A stretch of 64,000 bases of DNA from Rhodococcus sp. X156 (GTDB lineage Bacteria > Actinomycetota > Actinomycetes > Mycobacteriales > Mycobacteriaceae), in assembly GCF_004006015.1 (NCBI RefSeq), contig NZ_CP034766.1:1955001-2019000 (forward strand), written 5' to 3'. Each line of letters opens with the position of its first letter. The first letter of the stretch is position 1. The translations under genes were made by a program, and so were the position numbers. Shown one piece after another: positions 15,473 through 24,618 of this stretch. Under the pieces are notes generated by a model that had not been told where the DNA came from, ran no database searches, and saw only the letters and a program-made list of their open reading frames with translations.

Positions 15473-15473
<1 letters not shown>

Positions 15474-16585
15474 CAGTGCGCGCCTTCCATGAGGTCGGTG
15501 AAGCGGTCGAAGAGGTAGGCGGCGTCGTGTGGGCCGGCCGCCGCCTCGGGGTGGTACTGCACCGAGAAGGCGGGGCCGTCGAGCAGGGCGACGCCCTCCA
15601 CGGTGTCGTCGTTGGGGCAGGTGTGGCTGATCACGGCGCGGCCGTAGGGAGTGTCGAACTCCTCCCCCGCCTCCCCCGCCAGGGCGAAGCCGTGGTTCTG
15701 CGCGGTGATGGCCACCCGGCCGGTGGCGTGCTCCACGACCGGGATGTTCATCCCGCGGTGGCCGTAGCGCATCTTGTAGGTGTCCCGGCCCAGGGCGCGG
15801 CCGAGGATCTGGTTGCCGAAGCAGATGCCGAACAGCGGCACCTCGCGCTCCAGCACCTTCTGCGTCAGGGCCACCACGTCGTCGGCGGTGGCCGGGTCGC
15901 CGGGCCCGTTGGAGAGGAACACCCCGTCCGGGCTGACGGCGAGGATGTCCTCCAGCGTCGCGGTGCTGGGCAGCACGTGCACCTCCACGCCGCGCGCAGC
16001 GAGCATCCGCGGGGTGTTGGACTTGATGCCCAGGTCGAGCGCGGCGACGGTGAAGCGCTTGTCGCCCTGCGCGGAGACCACGTAGGGCTCGGCGGTGGTC
16101 ACCTCCCCGGCGAGGTCAGCGCCCACCATGCTGGGCTGCTCGCGCACCTGGTCGACCAGCGCGTCGTGGTCGGCCAGCGCGTCGCCGGAGAAGATCCCGG
16201 CCCGCATGGCACCGCGCTCGCGCAGGTGGCGCACCACCGCGCGGGTGTCGATGCCGGCGATGCCCACCACGCCCTGCTTGACCAGCTCCTCGGGCAGGGT
16301 GCGGTTGGCGCGCCAGCTGGACGAGGTGCGGGAGGGGTCACGCACCGCGTAGCCGGCCACCCAGATGCGCGTGGCCTCGTCGTCCTCGTCGTTCCAGCCG
16401 GTGTTGCCGATCTGCGGCGCCGTGGCCACCACGATCTGGCGGTGGTAGCTGGGGTCGGTGAGCGTCTCCTGGTAGCCGGTCATCCCGGTGGAGAAGACCG
16501 CTTCACCAAAAGTGGCGCCCGTGGCGCCGAACGCCTCGCCCCGGAAGGTCCGGCCGTCCTCGAGCACCAGCACTGCCTCGCTCAC
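15473..16585 (-). CDS. carA: Carbamoyl-phosphate synthase small (glutaminase) subunit
   Basis: Class I glutamine amidotransferase that feeds ammonia to CarB. The 370-residue product has the N-terminal CarA domain ([18 protein letters not shown]) and the C-terminal triad: nucleophilic Cys in FGICFGNQ and His-Glu in VQYHPEA. The usual GxCLGHQ appears as CFGNQ. The GTG at 16585 overlaps the stop of the upstream membrane protein gene by 4 bases. An in-frame open frame extends far upstream through that gene but has no homology support. Confidence 0.96.
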
Positions 16586-17106
16586 GCGATGTCTCCATTC
16601 TTGTCCTGATCCGAACCCGAGCTGGCCTCGTGGGCCAGGGCGTGCAGCCACTCGGGGTAAGTCGTCTTGTCGTCGGCGCGAAACCCGCTGTCGACCTCTT
16701 CTGACGCCACCCGCCAGCGCAGCACCAGCAGGCCGTCCCTGGTCATCACCTTGCCGGCGAGCTTGTTGTCCGTGCGCACCTCGACCAGGGCGTTGCGGGG
16801 CACCCACAGGTCGCTGCAGCCCTGGCGGGCGAGCAGCACGCCGGCCTCGTGCAGGCTCAGCTCGGCGGTGGCGCGGTGGCCGATGTCGCCCACCGTCACC
16901 CGGTCCTGCCAGTTTCCCGCCATGGTGGTGCCGATGTAGAAGCCGGTGGTGGGGCCCAGCAGGGCCGGACCCACCTCCGCCGGCGGCGCCGGCCAGCCAC
17001 GCAGCCCCTCGGCCTGGCGCTGGGCACGCCTGGTCCAGCCCCGGTACATGGCCCACACCGCCAGCACCAGCACGGCGATGGTCAGCAGGGTCAGCAGAAT
17101 TCTCAC
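16582..17106 (-). CDS. Pyr-operon single-pass membrane protein (Rv1382-like, PH-like domain)
   Basis: Conserved actinobacterial protein of unassigned function, located as in mycobacteria between pyrC and carA (Rv1382 position). One N-terminal transmembrane helix (about residues 3-22, [19 protein letters not shown]) is followed by a positively charged linker and a soluble cytoplasmic domain of about 130 residues. The repeated beta-strand pattern ([36 protein letters not shown]) is consistent with a PH-like domain. It overlaps pyrC by 4 bases and carA by 4 bases. Its conserved position suggests a link to nucleotide metabolism, but no activity can be named. Confidence 0.85.
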   Translation of the reverse strand: MRILLTLLTIAVLVLAVWAMYRGWTRRAQRQAEGLRGWPAPPAEVGPALLGPTTGFYIGTTMAGNWQDRVTVGDIGHRATAELSLHEAGVLLARQGCSDLWVPRNALVEVRTDNKLAGKVMTRDGLLVLRWRVASEEVDSGFRADDKTTYPEWLHALAHEASSGSDQDKNGDIA

Positions 17107-18419
17107 GCGGCACGGACCTTTCCCTCGTGCGCGGTGACCCGTCCGCGCAGCACTGTGGTAACGATCTTCCCAGGCAGGGTCATTCCCTCGTACGGGGTGT
17201 TCCCCGCGATGCTGGCCAGCTCAGCGCCGCGCACCGTCCACTCCGCCTCGGGATCGACCAGCACCAGGGTGGCGGGCTCACCCACCTCCAGCGGCCGGCC
17301 CTGGTCGCCCAGCCCGGCGATCTCGGCGGGACGCTCGCTCATCACCCGGGCGACACCGCGCCAGTCCAGCAGGCCGGTGCGCACCATGGTGAGCACCACC
17401 ACCGACAGCGCGGTCTGCAGACCCAGCATGCCCGGGCGGGCGGCGGAGAACTCGCAGTCCTTGTCCTGCGGGGCGTGCGGGGCGTGGTCGGTGGCCACGC
17501 AGTCGATGGTGCCGTCGGCCAGCGCCTGCCGCAGCGCCGCGAGGTCGGCCGGCTCGCGCAGCGGCGGATTCACCTTGTTCACCGGGTCGTAGGTCGCCAG
17601 CCGGGAGTCGTCCAGCAGCAGGTGGTGCGGGGTGACCTCGGCGCTGACCCGGATGCCGGCGTCCTTGGCCCAGCGCAGGATGCTGGCCGTGCCCTCGGTG
17701 GAGACGTGGCACACGTGCAGCCGGGCACCGGCGTCCCGGGCCAGCAGGCAGTCGCGGGCCACGATGGACTCCTCCGCGGCGCGGGGCCAGCCGGCCAGGC
17801 CCAGCCGAGCGGCGGTGGGGCCCTCGTGGGCCTGCGCGCCGCCTGGCGTGCCGAAGCCGGTCAGCCGCGGCTCCTCGGCGTGCTGGGCCACGAGCACGTC
17901 CAGCGAGCTGGAGTACTCCAGGGCGCGACGCATCACCAGCGGGTCGGACACGCAGTGGCCGTCGTCGGAGAACACCAGCACCCCGGCGGCGGCCATGGTG
18001 CCCAGCTCGGCGAGCTGCTCCCCGCGCAGGCCCGCGGTGACCGCACCCACCGGGTGCACGTCCACCAGCCCGGCGCGGCGGCCGAGGGTGCGGACGTGCT
18101 CGGTGACCACCACCGAGTCGGCGACCGGGTCGGTGTTGGCCATCGCGAACACTGCGGTGAACCCCCCGAGGGCGGCCGCCGCGGAGCCGGTGGCGATGGT
18201 CTCGGTGTCCTCCCGGCCGGGCTCGCGCAGGTGCGTGTGCAGGTCCACCAGCCCGGGCAGCACCACCAGGCCGGCGCCGTCGATCACCTCGACGTCGTCG
18301 GCCTCGGTGAGCGTCGCGGCCAGGCCGCTGCCCATCTCGGCGATGACGCCGTCGCGCAGCAGCAGGTCGGTGGGCGCACCCTCCGCGTAGGGCCGCGCTC
18401 CCGTGATGAGCACGCTCAT
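17103..18419 (-). CDS. pyrC: Dihydroorotase
   Basis: Cyclises carbamoyl-aspartate to dihydroorotate. It is a class I amidohydrolase of 438 residues with the metal-binding [10 protein letters not shown], the conserved [18 protein letters not shown], and the catalytic Asp in [14 protein letters not shown]. The start overlaps the pyrB stop by 4 bases (18416-18419), and the stop overlaps the next gene. PyrB and PyrC acting on successive intermediates in adjacent genes is typical for actinobacteria. Confidence 0.97.
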   Translation of the reverse strand: MSVLITGARPYAEGAPTDLLLRDGVIAEMGSGLAATLTEADDVEVIDGAGLVVLPGLVDLHTHLREPGREDTETIATGSAAAALGGFTAVFAMANTDPVADSVVVTEHVRTLGRRAGLVDVHPVGAVTAGLRGEQLAELGTMAAAGVLVFSDDGHCVSDPLVMRRALEYSSSLDVLVAQHAEEPRLTGFGTPGGAQAHEGPTAARLGLAGWPRAAEESIVARDCLLARDAGARLHVCHVSTEGTASILRWAKDAGIRVSAEVTPHHLLLDDSRLATYDPVNKVNPPLREPADLAALRQALADGTIDCVATDHAPHAPQDKDCEFSAARPGMLGLQTALSVVVLTMVRTGLLDWRGVARVMSERPAEIAGLGDQGRPLEVGEPATLVLVDPEAEWTVRGAELASIAGNTPYEGMTLPGKIVTTVLRGRVTAHEGKVRAA

Positions 18420-19402
18420 TCGTTGACTCCCTGGTCTGATCCGGTGCGGCTGTCGCCGGCGAGCAGCTGGTAGAGCACCGCCATGCGCACGTGGACGCCG
18501 TTGCGCACCTGGTTCAGCACGGCGGCACGCGGTGAGTCGGCCACCGACGAGGCGATCTCCATGCCGCGGTTCATCGGGCCGGGGTGCAGCACCACGGCGT
18601 GCTCGGCCAGCAGCGCCGCCCGGCGCTCGGAGAGGCCGTAGCGCACCGCGTACTCCCGGGTGGAGGGCAGGTACCCGCCCTGCATGCGCTCGGCCTGCAC
18701 CCGCAGCATGAGGACCGCGTCGGCCGCGGGCAGCTCGGCATCGAGGTGGTGCGACACCGTCACCGCGGCGTCGGGCCCGCCCCAGTGCGCCACCCCGGGG
18801 GGCAGCAGCGTCGGCGGAGCGACCACCACCACCTCCGCGCCCAGCGTGCTGAGCAGGCTGACGTTGCTGCGAGCCACCCGGCTGTGCAGCACGTCGCCGA
18901 CGATGGCGACGCGCCGCCCGGCCAGCCCGCCGAGGCGCTGGCGCAGGGTGAGGGCGTCCAGCAGCGCCTGGGTGGGGTGCTCGTGGGTGCCGTCGCCGGC
19001 GTTGACCACGGCGGGGCCCGCGGCGTCGGGCCCGGCACCGTCGGCGGTCCAGGCCGCGATGCGGTGCGCGGCGCCGGAGGCGGAGTGGCGCACCACCAGG
19101 CAGTCGGCACCGGCCGCGCGCAGGGTGAGCGCGGTGTCGCGCAGCGACTCACCCTTGGAGGCCGAGGAGCCCTTGGCGCTGACGTTGACCACGTCCGCGC
19201 TCATCCACTTGCCGGCCACCTCGAAGGACACCCGGGTGCGGGTGGAGTCCTCGAAGAAGACCGTCATCACGGTGCGCCCGCGCAGGGTGGGCAGCTTGCG
19301 GACCTCCCGACCCAGCAGCGCCTGCTCGAAGGCCTCGGCGTCGTCGAGGAGGGCAGTGGCGGCATCGGCGGAGAGGTCGGCTGCGGAGAGCAGGTGCCTC
19401 AT
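18416..19402 (-). CDS. pyrB: Aspartate carbamoyltransferase catalytic subunit
   Basis: Transfers the carbamoyl group to aspartate. The 328-residue protein has the carbamoyl-phosphate motif [26 protein letters not shown] and [13 protein letters not shown]. No regulatory pyrI follows, so it is expected to be an unregulated catalytic trimer, with control exerted at expression through PyrR. The start overlaps the pyrR stop (19399-19402). Confidence 0.97.
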   Translation of the reverse strand: MRHLLSAADLSADAATALLDDAEAFEQALLGREVRKLPTLRGRTVMTVFFEDSTRTRVSFEVAGKWMSADVVNVSAKGSSASKGESLRDTALTLRAAGADCLVVRHSASGAAHRIAAWTADGAGPDAAGPAVVNAGDGTHEHPTQALLDALTLRQRLGGLAGRRVAIVGDVLHSRVARSNVSLLSTLGAEVVVVAPPTLLPPGVAHWGGPDAAVTVSHHLDAELPAADAVLMLRVQAERMQGGYLPSTREYAVRYGLSERRAALLAEHAVVLHPGPMNRGMEIASSVADSPRAAVLNQVRNGVHVRMAVLYQLLAGDSRTGSDQGVNE

Positions 19403-20013
19403 GCGCCGGCCACCGCGCCTCCGCCTGGCGTGCGCAGCAGCACGGCGTCCCGGCCGTCGTGCTCGGTGAGCAGCACCGCCACTCCCTCGCTGCGGGAGGT
19501 GGGCACGTTCTTGCCCACGTAGTCCGCCCGCACGGGCAGCTCCCGGTGGCCGCGGTCCACCAGGACCGCCAGCTGGACGGCCCGGGGACGACCCAGGTCA
19601 CGCAGCGCGTCCAGGGCGGCGCGCACGGTGCGGCCGGAGAACAGCACGTCGTCCACCAGGACCACCAGCGCGTCGTCCACGCCGCCGGGCGGGACGGAGG
19701 TCTCCCCCAGTGCACGGGAGGGCTGACGACGCAGGTCGTCGCGGTAGAGGGTGGTGTCCAGGGTCCCCAGGTCGGGGCGGATCCCGGAGAACTCGGCCAC
19801 CCGGTCGGCGAGGCGCGCGGCGAGGGTGCCGCCACGGGTGGGGATGCCGAGGAGCACGACGCGTGGTGCGTCCGGTGCATCCAGAGCAGTCTTCTCGATC
19901 AGCTGGTGGGCGATGCGGGCCACGGTGCGCGCGACGTCGGCGGAGCTGAGCAGCTCACGCTCGATGACGTCGGTACGCCCCTGCGATCCGTTCGCCCCGG
20001 GTGCCTGTGGCAT
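19399..20013 (-). CDS. pyrR: Bifunctional pyr operon RNA-binding regulator / uracil phosphoribosyltransferase
   Basis: Senses UMP/UTP and binds pyr leader RNA, with side activity as a uracil phosphoribosyltransferase. The 204-residue protein has the PRPP-binding signature [21 protein letters not shown] and the N-terminal [18 protein letters not shown]. The ATG at 20013 is chosen because AAGGAGG lies 7 bases upstream and because a PyrR-type RNA hairpin abuts that sequence. A longer frame to 20094 would swallow this signal. It is the first gene of the pyr operon. Confidence 0.95.
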   Translation of the reverse strand: MPQAPGANGSQGRTDVIERELLSSADVARTVARIAHQLIEKTALDAPDAPRVVLLGIPTRGGTLAARLADRVAEFSGIRPDLGTLDTTLYRDDLRRQPSRALGETSVPPGGVDDALVVLVDDVLFSGRTVRAALDALRDLGRPRAVQLAVLVDRGHRELPVRADYVGKNVPTSRSEGVAVLLTEHDGRDAVLLRTPGGGAVAGA

Positions 20014-20046
20014 CCAGGACCTCCTTGCCTGCCTCACTGGACAGGT
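20014..20046 (-). promoter_or_regulatory. PyrR-binding hairpin overlapping the pyrR ribosome-binding region
   Basis: Read on the minus strand, the leader contains UCCAGUGAGG (20041-20032), an exact fit to the PyrR binding-loop consensus UCCNGNGAGG. It folds as CCUG (20045-20042) with CAGG (20031-20028), a bulged U, a CC/GG inner stem and the loop AGUGA. The Shine-Dalgarno AAGGAGG (20026-20020) begins one base after the hairpin, and the ATG follows. No attenuator-terminator pair is visible. PyrR would therefore repress translation directly, as reported for mycobacterial pyrR leaders. Confidence 0.8.
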
Positions 20047-20173
20047 TGTTAAAGGATGTCGAACATTTCTCCGTAGGTTACCAGTCGCCTCCAATCAGTT
20101 AGATTGATGCCAGCCGCATCGAGTGACGTCGCGCTGACGGCCCGTGCGGGGACTCATGCTAGGAGGGGGAGAG

Positions 20174-20644
20174 ATGGCCGAGTACGCGAAAGCCCTGGGG
20201 GCGCGTCTTCGTGATGTTCGCCAGCGGGAGGGCTTGTCCCTCCAGCGGGTGGAGGAGAAGTCGCGGGGCCGCTGGAAGGCGGTCGTCGTCGGCTCCTACG
20301 AGCGCGGTGACCGTGCGGTCACCGTGAACAAGCTGGCCGAGCTGGCCCGCTTCTACGGCGTGCCGATGAGCGAGCTGCTCCCGCCGGACGACTTCGGTGC
20401 CGCTGACGGCGTCGCGGCGCCCATCGTGCTCAACCTCGAGCGCCTGCACGAGGTTCCGGAGAGCGACACCGAGGTGCTCTCCCGCTACATCGCCGACATC
20501 GCCCAGCGTCGGGGGGCGCACGAGACGTTGTTGCAGATCCGTTCGGCCGACCTCGACGCGCTCGCCGAGCTGTACACGATCCCCACCGACGAGCTGGTCG
20601 GCCGGCTCGTCTCGTGGGGCGTGCTGGCACCAGGCGTCGCCTGA
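20174..20644 (+). CDS. bldD: BldD-family transcriptional regulator with degenerate c-di-GMP signature
   Basis: Global developmental regulator family. The N-terminal XRE-type HTH (residues 3-70, RLRDVRQREGLSLQRVEEKS and GRWKAVVVGSYERGDRAVTV) is nearly identical to Streptomyces BldD as I recall it. The C-terminal domain (about 85-156) normally binds tetrameric c-di-GMP through RGD-x8-RQDD. Here the equivalent is RGA (113-115) and RSAD (123-126) with a seven-residue spacer, so two acidic ligands are lost. The ATG at 20174 has AGGAGGGGGAGAG just upstream. It is divergent from pyrR and convergent with nusB, as in Streptomyces. Confidence 0.93.
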   Translation: MAEYAKALGARLRDVRQREGLSLQRVEEKSRGRWKAVVVGSYERGDRAVTVNKLAELARFYGVPMSELLPPDDFGAADGVAAPIVLNLERLHEVPESDTEVLSRYIADIAQRRGAHETLLQIRSADLDALAELYTIPTDELVGRLVSWGVLAPGVA

Positions 20645-20664
20645 CCTGCTGATCGGTCCGAGGC

Positions 20665-20689
20665 GGGCTCCCAGCGCTGCTGGGAGCCC
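20665..20689. terminator. Bidirectional terminator between bldD and nusB
   Basis: Perfect 11-bp stem GGGCTCCCAGC / GCTGGGAGCCC with a 3-nt loop, in the 70-base gap between the convergent bldD (stop 20644) and nusB (stop 20715). It can serve both strands. Confidence 0.85.
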
Positions 20690-20714
20690 GGCCCTCGGAG
20701 CACACCGCAGCAGG

Positions 20715-21416
20715 TCAGTCCCGCGGTGAGTCGTCCCGCTCCGAGCTGAGCTCTGCGCTCGCCGGCTCGGTACCTTCTGTCGCCGCCGGCTCGGTGGCTT
20801 CTGTCGCCGCCGGCTCCGTGGCTTCTGTCGCCGCCGGCTCCGTGGCCCGGCTGGAGACCGCCGCCGCGGCAGCCCGCACCTGCGGCGCCACCAGCACCAC
20901 CTGGCCGAGCACCCCGTTGATGAACGTCGGCGAGTCGTCGGTGGAGAGCTGCTTGGCCAGCTCCACCGCCTCGTCCACCGCCACCACGGGCGGGACGTCG
21001 CTGGCGTGGAACAGCTCCCACACCGCCACCCGGAGCACTGCCCGGTCCACCGCGGGCAGCCGGTTCAGCGTCCACCCCTGCAGGTGGGAGGACACCACCT
21101 CGTCGATGCGGTCGAGGTTGCGGGCCACGCCGCTGACCAGGCTCAGCGTGTAGTCGTTCACGGCCGGGACGCTCTGGTCGTCCTTGGCCATCCGGCGTCG
21201 CTCGATGGCGATGCCGACCGGGTCCACGTCACGGGCCTCGGCCTCGAACAGGAAGTCCACGGCCCGCTTGCGCGCCTTGCGGCGGGCACCGCCGGGCTTG
21301 CGCTCCCGCTGGGGCGCCGCACCCGGTGCGGGTGCGGCGTGCTCCAGCAGCTCGTGCTCAGCAGGCGGCTCGACGTGCTCGTCGTGCCGCGGGTCGTTCT
21401 CGTGCGCGTAAACCAC
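20715..21416 (-). CDS. nusB: Transcription antitermination factor NusB with repeat-bearing C-terminal tail
   Basis: RNA-binding partner of NusE (S10) in rRNA antitermination. The NusB core spans about residues 43-180: [39 protein letters not shown], and [24 protein letters not shown]. At 233 residues it is longer than usual. The first 40 residues are acidic/Pro-rich, and the last 50 contain copies of the eight-residue unit TEPAATEA encoded by a 24-bp tandem repeat. The GTG at 21416 directly abuts the efp stop codon (21417-21419). Confidence 0.93.
   Translation of the reverse strand: MVYAHENDPRHDEHVEPPAEHELLEHAAPAPGAAPQRERKPGGARRKARKRAVDFLFEAEARDVDPVGIAIERRRMAKDDQSVPAVNDYTLSLVSGVARNLDRIDEVVSSHLQGWTLNRLPAVDRAVLRVAVWELFHASDVPPVVAVDEAVELAKQLSTDDSPTFINGVLGQVVLVAPQVRAAAAAVSSRATEPAATEATEPAATEATEPAATEGTEPASAELSSERDDSPRD
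20761..20847. repeat. 24-bp tandem repeat in the 3' end of nusB
   Basis: Three complete copies (20761-20784, 20785-20808, 20809-20832) and a partial fourth (20833-20847) of GCCGGCTCGGTGGCTTCTGT plus CGCC, with only a few substitutions. They are in frame and encode TEPAATEA-type units in the dispensable tail of NusB. Copy number is a likely strain-variable marker. Confidence 0.9.
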
Positions 21417-21980
21417 TCAGGAGTTCACTCGTCCCAGGTAGCGGCTGTCGCGGGTGTCGACCTTGAGCTTGTCGCCGGTGTTGATGAACAGCGGCACCGC
21501 GATCTCGTAGCCGGTCTCCAGCGTGGCCGGCTTGGTGCCACCAGTGGAGCGGTCACCCTGCAGGCCCGGGTCGGTGTGCTGCACCACGAGCTCGACCGCG
21601 ACGGGCAGCTCCACGTACAGCGGGACGCCCTCGTTGAAGGCGATCTGCACGGTCATGTTCTCCAGCATGAAGTTGGCGTTGTCGCCGACGATGGCTGCGG
21701 GCAGGTAGTGCTGCTCGTAGTCCTGGGAGTCCATGAACACGTAGTCCTCACCGTCGCGGTAGAGGTACGTCATGTCGCGCCGGTCGACCGTGGCGGTCTC
21801 GACCTTCACGCCGGCGTTGAACGTCTTGTCGTTGACCTTGCCGGTCAGCACGTTCTTCAGGGTGGAACGGACGAAGGCCGGCCCCTTGCCCGGCTTCACG
21901 TGCTGGAAGTCGGTGATGGTCCACAGCTGGCCATCGATCTTCAGGACCAGCCCGTTCTTGAAGTCGCTCGTGGATGCCAC
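21417..21980 (-). CDS. efp: Elongation factor P
   Basis: Relieves ribosome stalling at polyproline stretches. The 187-residue, three-domain protein has the tip-loop sequence [10 protein letters not shown], with Lys32 at the loop apex. The PGKGP loop is the type described as working with an unmodified lysine, consistent with no EpmA/B or other modification genes nearby. The C-terminal signature is [11 protein letters not shown]. It follows pepQ and precedes nusB, as in mycobacteria (Rv2533c-Rv2535c). Confidence 0.97.
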   Translation of the reverse strand: MASTSDFKNGLVLKIDGQLWTITDFQHVKPGKGPAFVRSTLKNVLTGKVNDKTFNAGVKVETATVDRRDMTYLYRDGEDYVFMDSQDYEQHYLPAAIVGDNANFMLENMTVQIAFNEGVPLYVELPVAVELVVQHTDPGLQGDRSTGGTKPATLETGYEIAVPLFINTGDKLKVDTRDSRYLGRVNS

Positions 21981-22080
21981 GTGCCCTTGCCTCTCTGTCT
22001 TCTCGCTGCTCGCACTGCGCCGCCTGGTGGCTGCGCTGTCGGTCTCGCCCCCGCTGGGCCGACACCGACCACGGGGCGGC

Positions 22081-23172
22081 TCAGACCACGAGGAGCTCCT
22101 TGGTCGTCATCGTCAGCAGCTCCGGCATGGCGCCGGTGACCACGAGAGTGTCCTCGATGCGGACGCCGCCGCGTCCTTGCAGGTACACGCCGGGTTCGAC
22201 CGTGACTGCCGCGCCAGCGGGAAGCATACCGGTGCTGCGGGGACCGATTCCCGGCGCTTCGTGGATCTCCAGCCCGACGCCGTGCCCGAGCCCGTGGGAG
22301 AAGTACTCGCCGTAGCCGGCGTCGACGATGATGCTGCGGGCCGCGGCGTCCACGGCGGCGGCCTCAGCGCCGACGCGCACGGCCTCGCACCCCGCGGCCT
22401 GGGCGGTGTGCACCAGGTCGTAGATCTCCCGCTGCCAGGCAGCCGGCTCGCCCAGCACCATGGTGCGGGTCATGTCCGAGTGGTAGCCGCCCACCAGGGC
22501 ACCGAAGTCGATCTTGACGAAGTCTCCGGGCGCCAGCACGTTGGCGGTGGGTCGGTGGTGGGGCACGGCGGAGCTGGCGCCAGCAGCGACGATCGTCTCG
22601 AAGGAGGGACCGTCCGCGCCCGCGTCGCGCATCCGCTGCTCGAGGTCCCTGGCCACCTCCACCTCGGTGCGGCCCACCCGCACTCCCCCGTCCGCCAACA
22701 GCTCGGCCAGCGCGCGGTCACCAGCTCGGCAGGCCGCGCGCAGCAGCTCGAGCTCGCCCTCGTCCTTGACCAGCCGCAGCTGCTCCACCAGCCCCGGCGC
22801 GCGGACCAGCTGCACACCCTCGGCGGCGGCCGCCACCTCGGCGTGCAGGTCCACCGTCAGCACGTGGCTCTCGAAGCCGAGCGTGCCCACTCCGGTCGTC
22901 GCCGCCAGCCGGCCGAGGTGCTGGGCGCACGGCGGGTCGATGTCGCGACGGAGGTCGGGCACCTGCTGGGCGGACTGGCTGCGGTAGCGGCCGTCGGTGC
23001 AGAAGACGGTGCGCTCCTCGTCGGTCGCGCTCACCAGCAGCGCACCCGCCGAGCCGGTGAAGCCGGTGAGGTACCGGACATTCAGCAGGTCAGTGACCAG
23101 CAGGGCGTCACAACCGTCGGCGCGGAGCAGCGTGCGCAGCGCCGCGCGCCGCTGGCTGTGGTTGCTCGTCAT
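22081..23172 (-). CDS. pepQ: M24-family Xaa-Pro aminopeptidase/dipeptidase
   Basis: Cytoplasmic metallopeptidase that cleaves N-terminal residues next to proline. The 363-residue protein has an N-terminal creatinase-like domain (about 1-125, [22 protein letters not shown]). The pita-bread domain carries the five metal ligands: two Asp in [18 protein letters not shown], His in [14 protein letters not shown], Glu in VTVEPGVY and Glu in GVRIEDTL. The ATG at 23172 was chosen because upstream in-frame sequence is Arg-rich and unconserved. Gene order pepQ-efp-nusB is conserved in actinobacteria. Whether it is a dipeptidase (PepQ) or aminopeptidase (PepP-like) is not settled. Confidence 0.9.
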   Translation of the reverse strand: MTSNHSQRRAALRTLLRADGCDALLVTDLLNVRYLTGFTGSAGALLVSATDEERTVFCTDGRYRSQSAQQVPDLRRDIDPPCAQHLGRLAATTGVGTLGFESHVLTVDLHAEVAAAAEGVQLVRAPGLVEQLRLVKDEGELELLRAACRAGDRALAELLADGGVRVGRTEVEVARDLEQRMRDAGADGPSFETIVAAGASSAVPHHRPTANVLAPGDFVKIDFGALVGGYHSDMTRTMVLGEPAAWQREIYDLVHTAQAAGCEAVRVGAEAAAVDAAARSIIVDAGYGEYFSHGLGHGVGLEIHEAPGIGPRSTGMLPAGAAVTVEPGVYLQGRGGVRIEDTLVVTGAMPELLTMTTKELLVV

Positions 23173-23251
23173 GCTCACCACGGTAGCGACCCGCCTCGGG
23201 CGGGCCCGCACGTACCGCGCGAGCCGGTGAGGGGCCCGTTACCCTGCACCT

Positions 23252-23701
23252 GTGAGGCAGTGGCTGACGCGAGCAGCGGTGATGGTGGTGCTGCACGTGA
23301 CTGTCGCTGCCGCGCTCGGTCTGGCCGCGGTGGAGTGGCCGACGTCCGGAGCCCTGCAGCGAGCGGCGGCCTTCGTGGTGCTGGTGGTCCCGCCGCTGGT
23401 GTGGGCGGGGCTCGACTCGCTGCGCGACGACGCCCTGGACGACGACCCCGACGAGCGCTCGACGCTGAACCTGGGCTGGCTCAAGGCAGCCCTGGCGGCC
23501 GGACCGGTCGCGGGCCTGCTCAGCTGGGCCGTGCAGGCGGTCTTCATCGACAAGATGGGCGCCTCGGAGCTGCTGGGCTCCATCATCGGTGGCGGTGCGT
23601 TCACCGCGCTGCTCATCTACCTGCCCGCCACCGTCGGCCTGGTGCTCGGGCGCCTCGCCCGCGGCAGGTCGCTGGGCAGGACCGCCACCGCCGACCAGTA
23701 G
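23252..23701 (+). CDS. B-4DMT family four-helix membrane protein
   Basis: The 149-residue protein has four predicted helices: about 8-26 (AVMVVLHVTVAAALGLAAV), 37-54, 79-100 and 108-131. A long acidic loop (SLRDDALDDDPDERSTL) follows helix 2. The pattern and genomic place (divergent from pepQ, near aroQ) match mycobacterial Rv2536, assigned to the B-4DMT (bacterial 4-TM drug/metabolite transporter-like) family. Substrate is unknown. The start codon is ATG-equivalent GTG at 23252 with weak ribosome-binding sequence, so transcription may be leaderless. Confidence 0.75.
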   Translation: MRQWLTRAAVMVVLHVTVAAALGLAAVEWPTSGALQRAAAFVVLVVPPLVWAGLDSLRDDALDDDPDERSTLNLGWLKAALAAGPVAGLLSWAVQAVFIDKMGASELLGSIIGGGAFTALLIYLPATVGLVLGRLARGRSLGRTATADQ

Positions 23702-23807
23702 CGGCCGCACCGGCGAGCTGCACCGTGCGCGTTGGTCCCCGTTGCGCGCCAAGCGTTGCTACGGTCGCGCAGCACGCGCCACGCCGTCCGTCGAGGGGAA
23801 GTCGACA

Positions 23808-24005
23808 GTGCCTGCAGAGACACGCTGGGGCGCTGTCCTCGTGGCTGTTGCCGTGCTTGCGGTGACCCTGAACGTCGTGGCAGGACAGGCGTTTCCGGCG
23901 AAGTGGGGTGGCCCAAACTTTCTGGCCGGGCTGATCCAGCTGGTCGCCTACCTCGTTGCCCTGACCGGTGTCGTGCTGGTGCTCGTGGGGATCCGGCGGC
24001 GATAG
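23808..24005 (+). CDS. Small two-helix membrane protein
   Basis: A 65-residue open frame from GTG 23808, with GAGGGGAAG a few bases upstream. It encodes two hydrophobic helices (about 7-26, WGAVLVAVAVLAVTLNVVAG, and 37-60, LIQLVAYLVALTGVVLVLVG) joined by a short loop (QAFPAKWGGPNF), and ends in RRR. I recognise no family. The signal-like composition and basic C-terminus support a real small membrane protein. It sits between the B-4DMT protein and the molybdenum hydroxylase genes. Confidence 0.55.
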   Translation: MPAETRWGAVLVAVAVLAVTLNVVAGQAFPAKWGGPNFLAGLIQLVAYLVALTGVVLVLVGIRRR

Positions 24006-24117
24006 GCAGCACTGAGCGCCGCTGGTTCGAACGAGGGTGGACTCATTCGCCCTGGCCACCTCGCTCGCCCACGCTTCGCTGGGCACGGAGGGTAGTGGTG
24101 TCGCTAGCGTCAGACCC

Positions 24118-24618
24118 ATGGAATCGGATATCACCCTGCACGTCGACGGGCACGAGCGCACGCTCACCGTCGACAACCGGACCACGGTCCTCGACGCCCT
24201 CCGTGACCACCTGGGTGTCACCTCCCCCAAGAAGGGCTGCGACCACGGCCAGTGCGGCTCCTGCACCGTGCTGCTCGACGGCCGCCGGGCCACCACCTGC
24301 CTCACCTTCGCCGTCGCCAACGACGGCGCGGAGATCACCACCGCCGAGGGCCTGGCCGCCGACGGCGAGCTGCACACCATGCAGCAGGCCTTCCAGGACC
24401 AGGACGGCTTTCAGTGTGGCTACTGCACTCCCGGTCAGATCTGCTCCGCGGTGGGGATGCTGGACGAGGCCAAGGCCGGCCACCCCTCGCACGTCACCGA
24501 GGACGACGGGCCCGTCGAGCTGACCGACGCGGAGATTCGGGAGCGCATGAGCGGGAACCTCTGTCGCTGCGGCGCCTACGTCAACATCGTCGCCGCCATC
24601 CGGCAGGCCGCCTCGTGA
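24118..24618 (+). CDS. Molybdenum hydroxylase 2Fe-2S subunit (YagT/CoxS type)
   Basis: Electron-transfer subunit of a xanthine-oxidase-family enzyme. The 166-residue protein has the plant-type ferredoxin cluster motif GCDHGQCGSCTVLLDG with the fourth Cys in ATTC. The helical domain has CGYCTPGQICSA and NLCRCGAYVNI for the second 2Fe-2S. The ATG at 24118 gives the normal N-terminus (ITLHVDGHERTLTVD). No Tat signal is visible, so it is probably cytoplasmic, unlike E. coli YagT. It overlaps the FAD subunit gene by 4 bases (GTGA). Confidence 0.93.
   Translation: MESDITLHVDGHERTLTVDNRTTVLDALRDHLGVTSPKKGCDHGQCGSCTVLLDGRRATTCLTFAVANDGAEITTAEGLAADGELHTMQQAFQDQDGFQCGYCTPGQICSAVGMLDEAKAGHPSHVTEDDGPVELTDAEIRERMSGNLCRCGAYVNIVAAIRQAAS

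Noticed and set aside
24020-24034. GGTTCGAACG resembling a tRNA T-loop
   Set aside because: Flanking bases do not form a T-stem, acceptor stem or cloverleaf; no tRNA gene is seen anywhere in the window.
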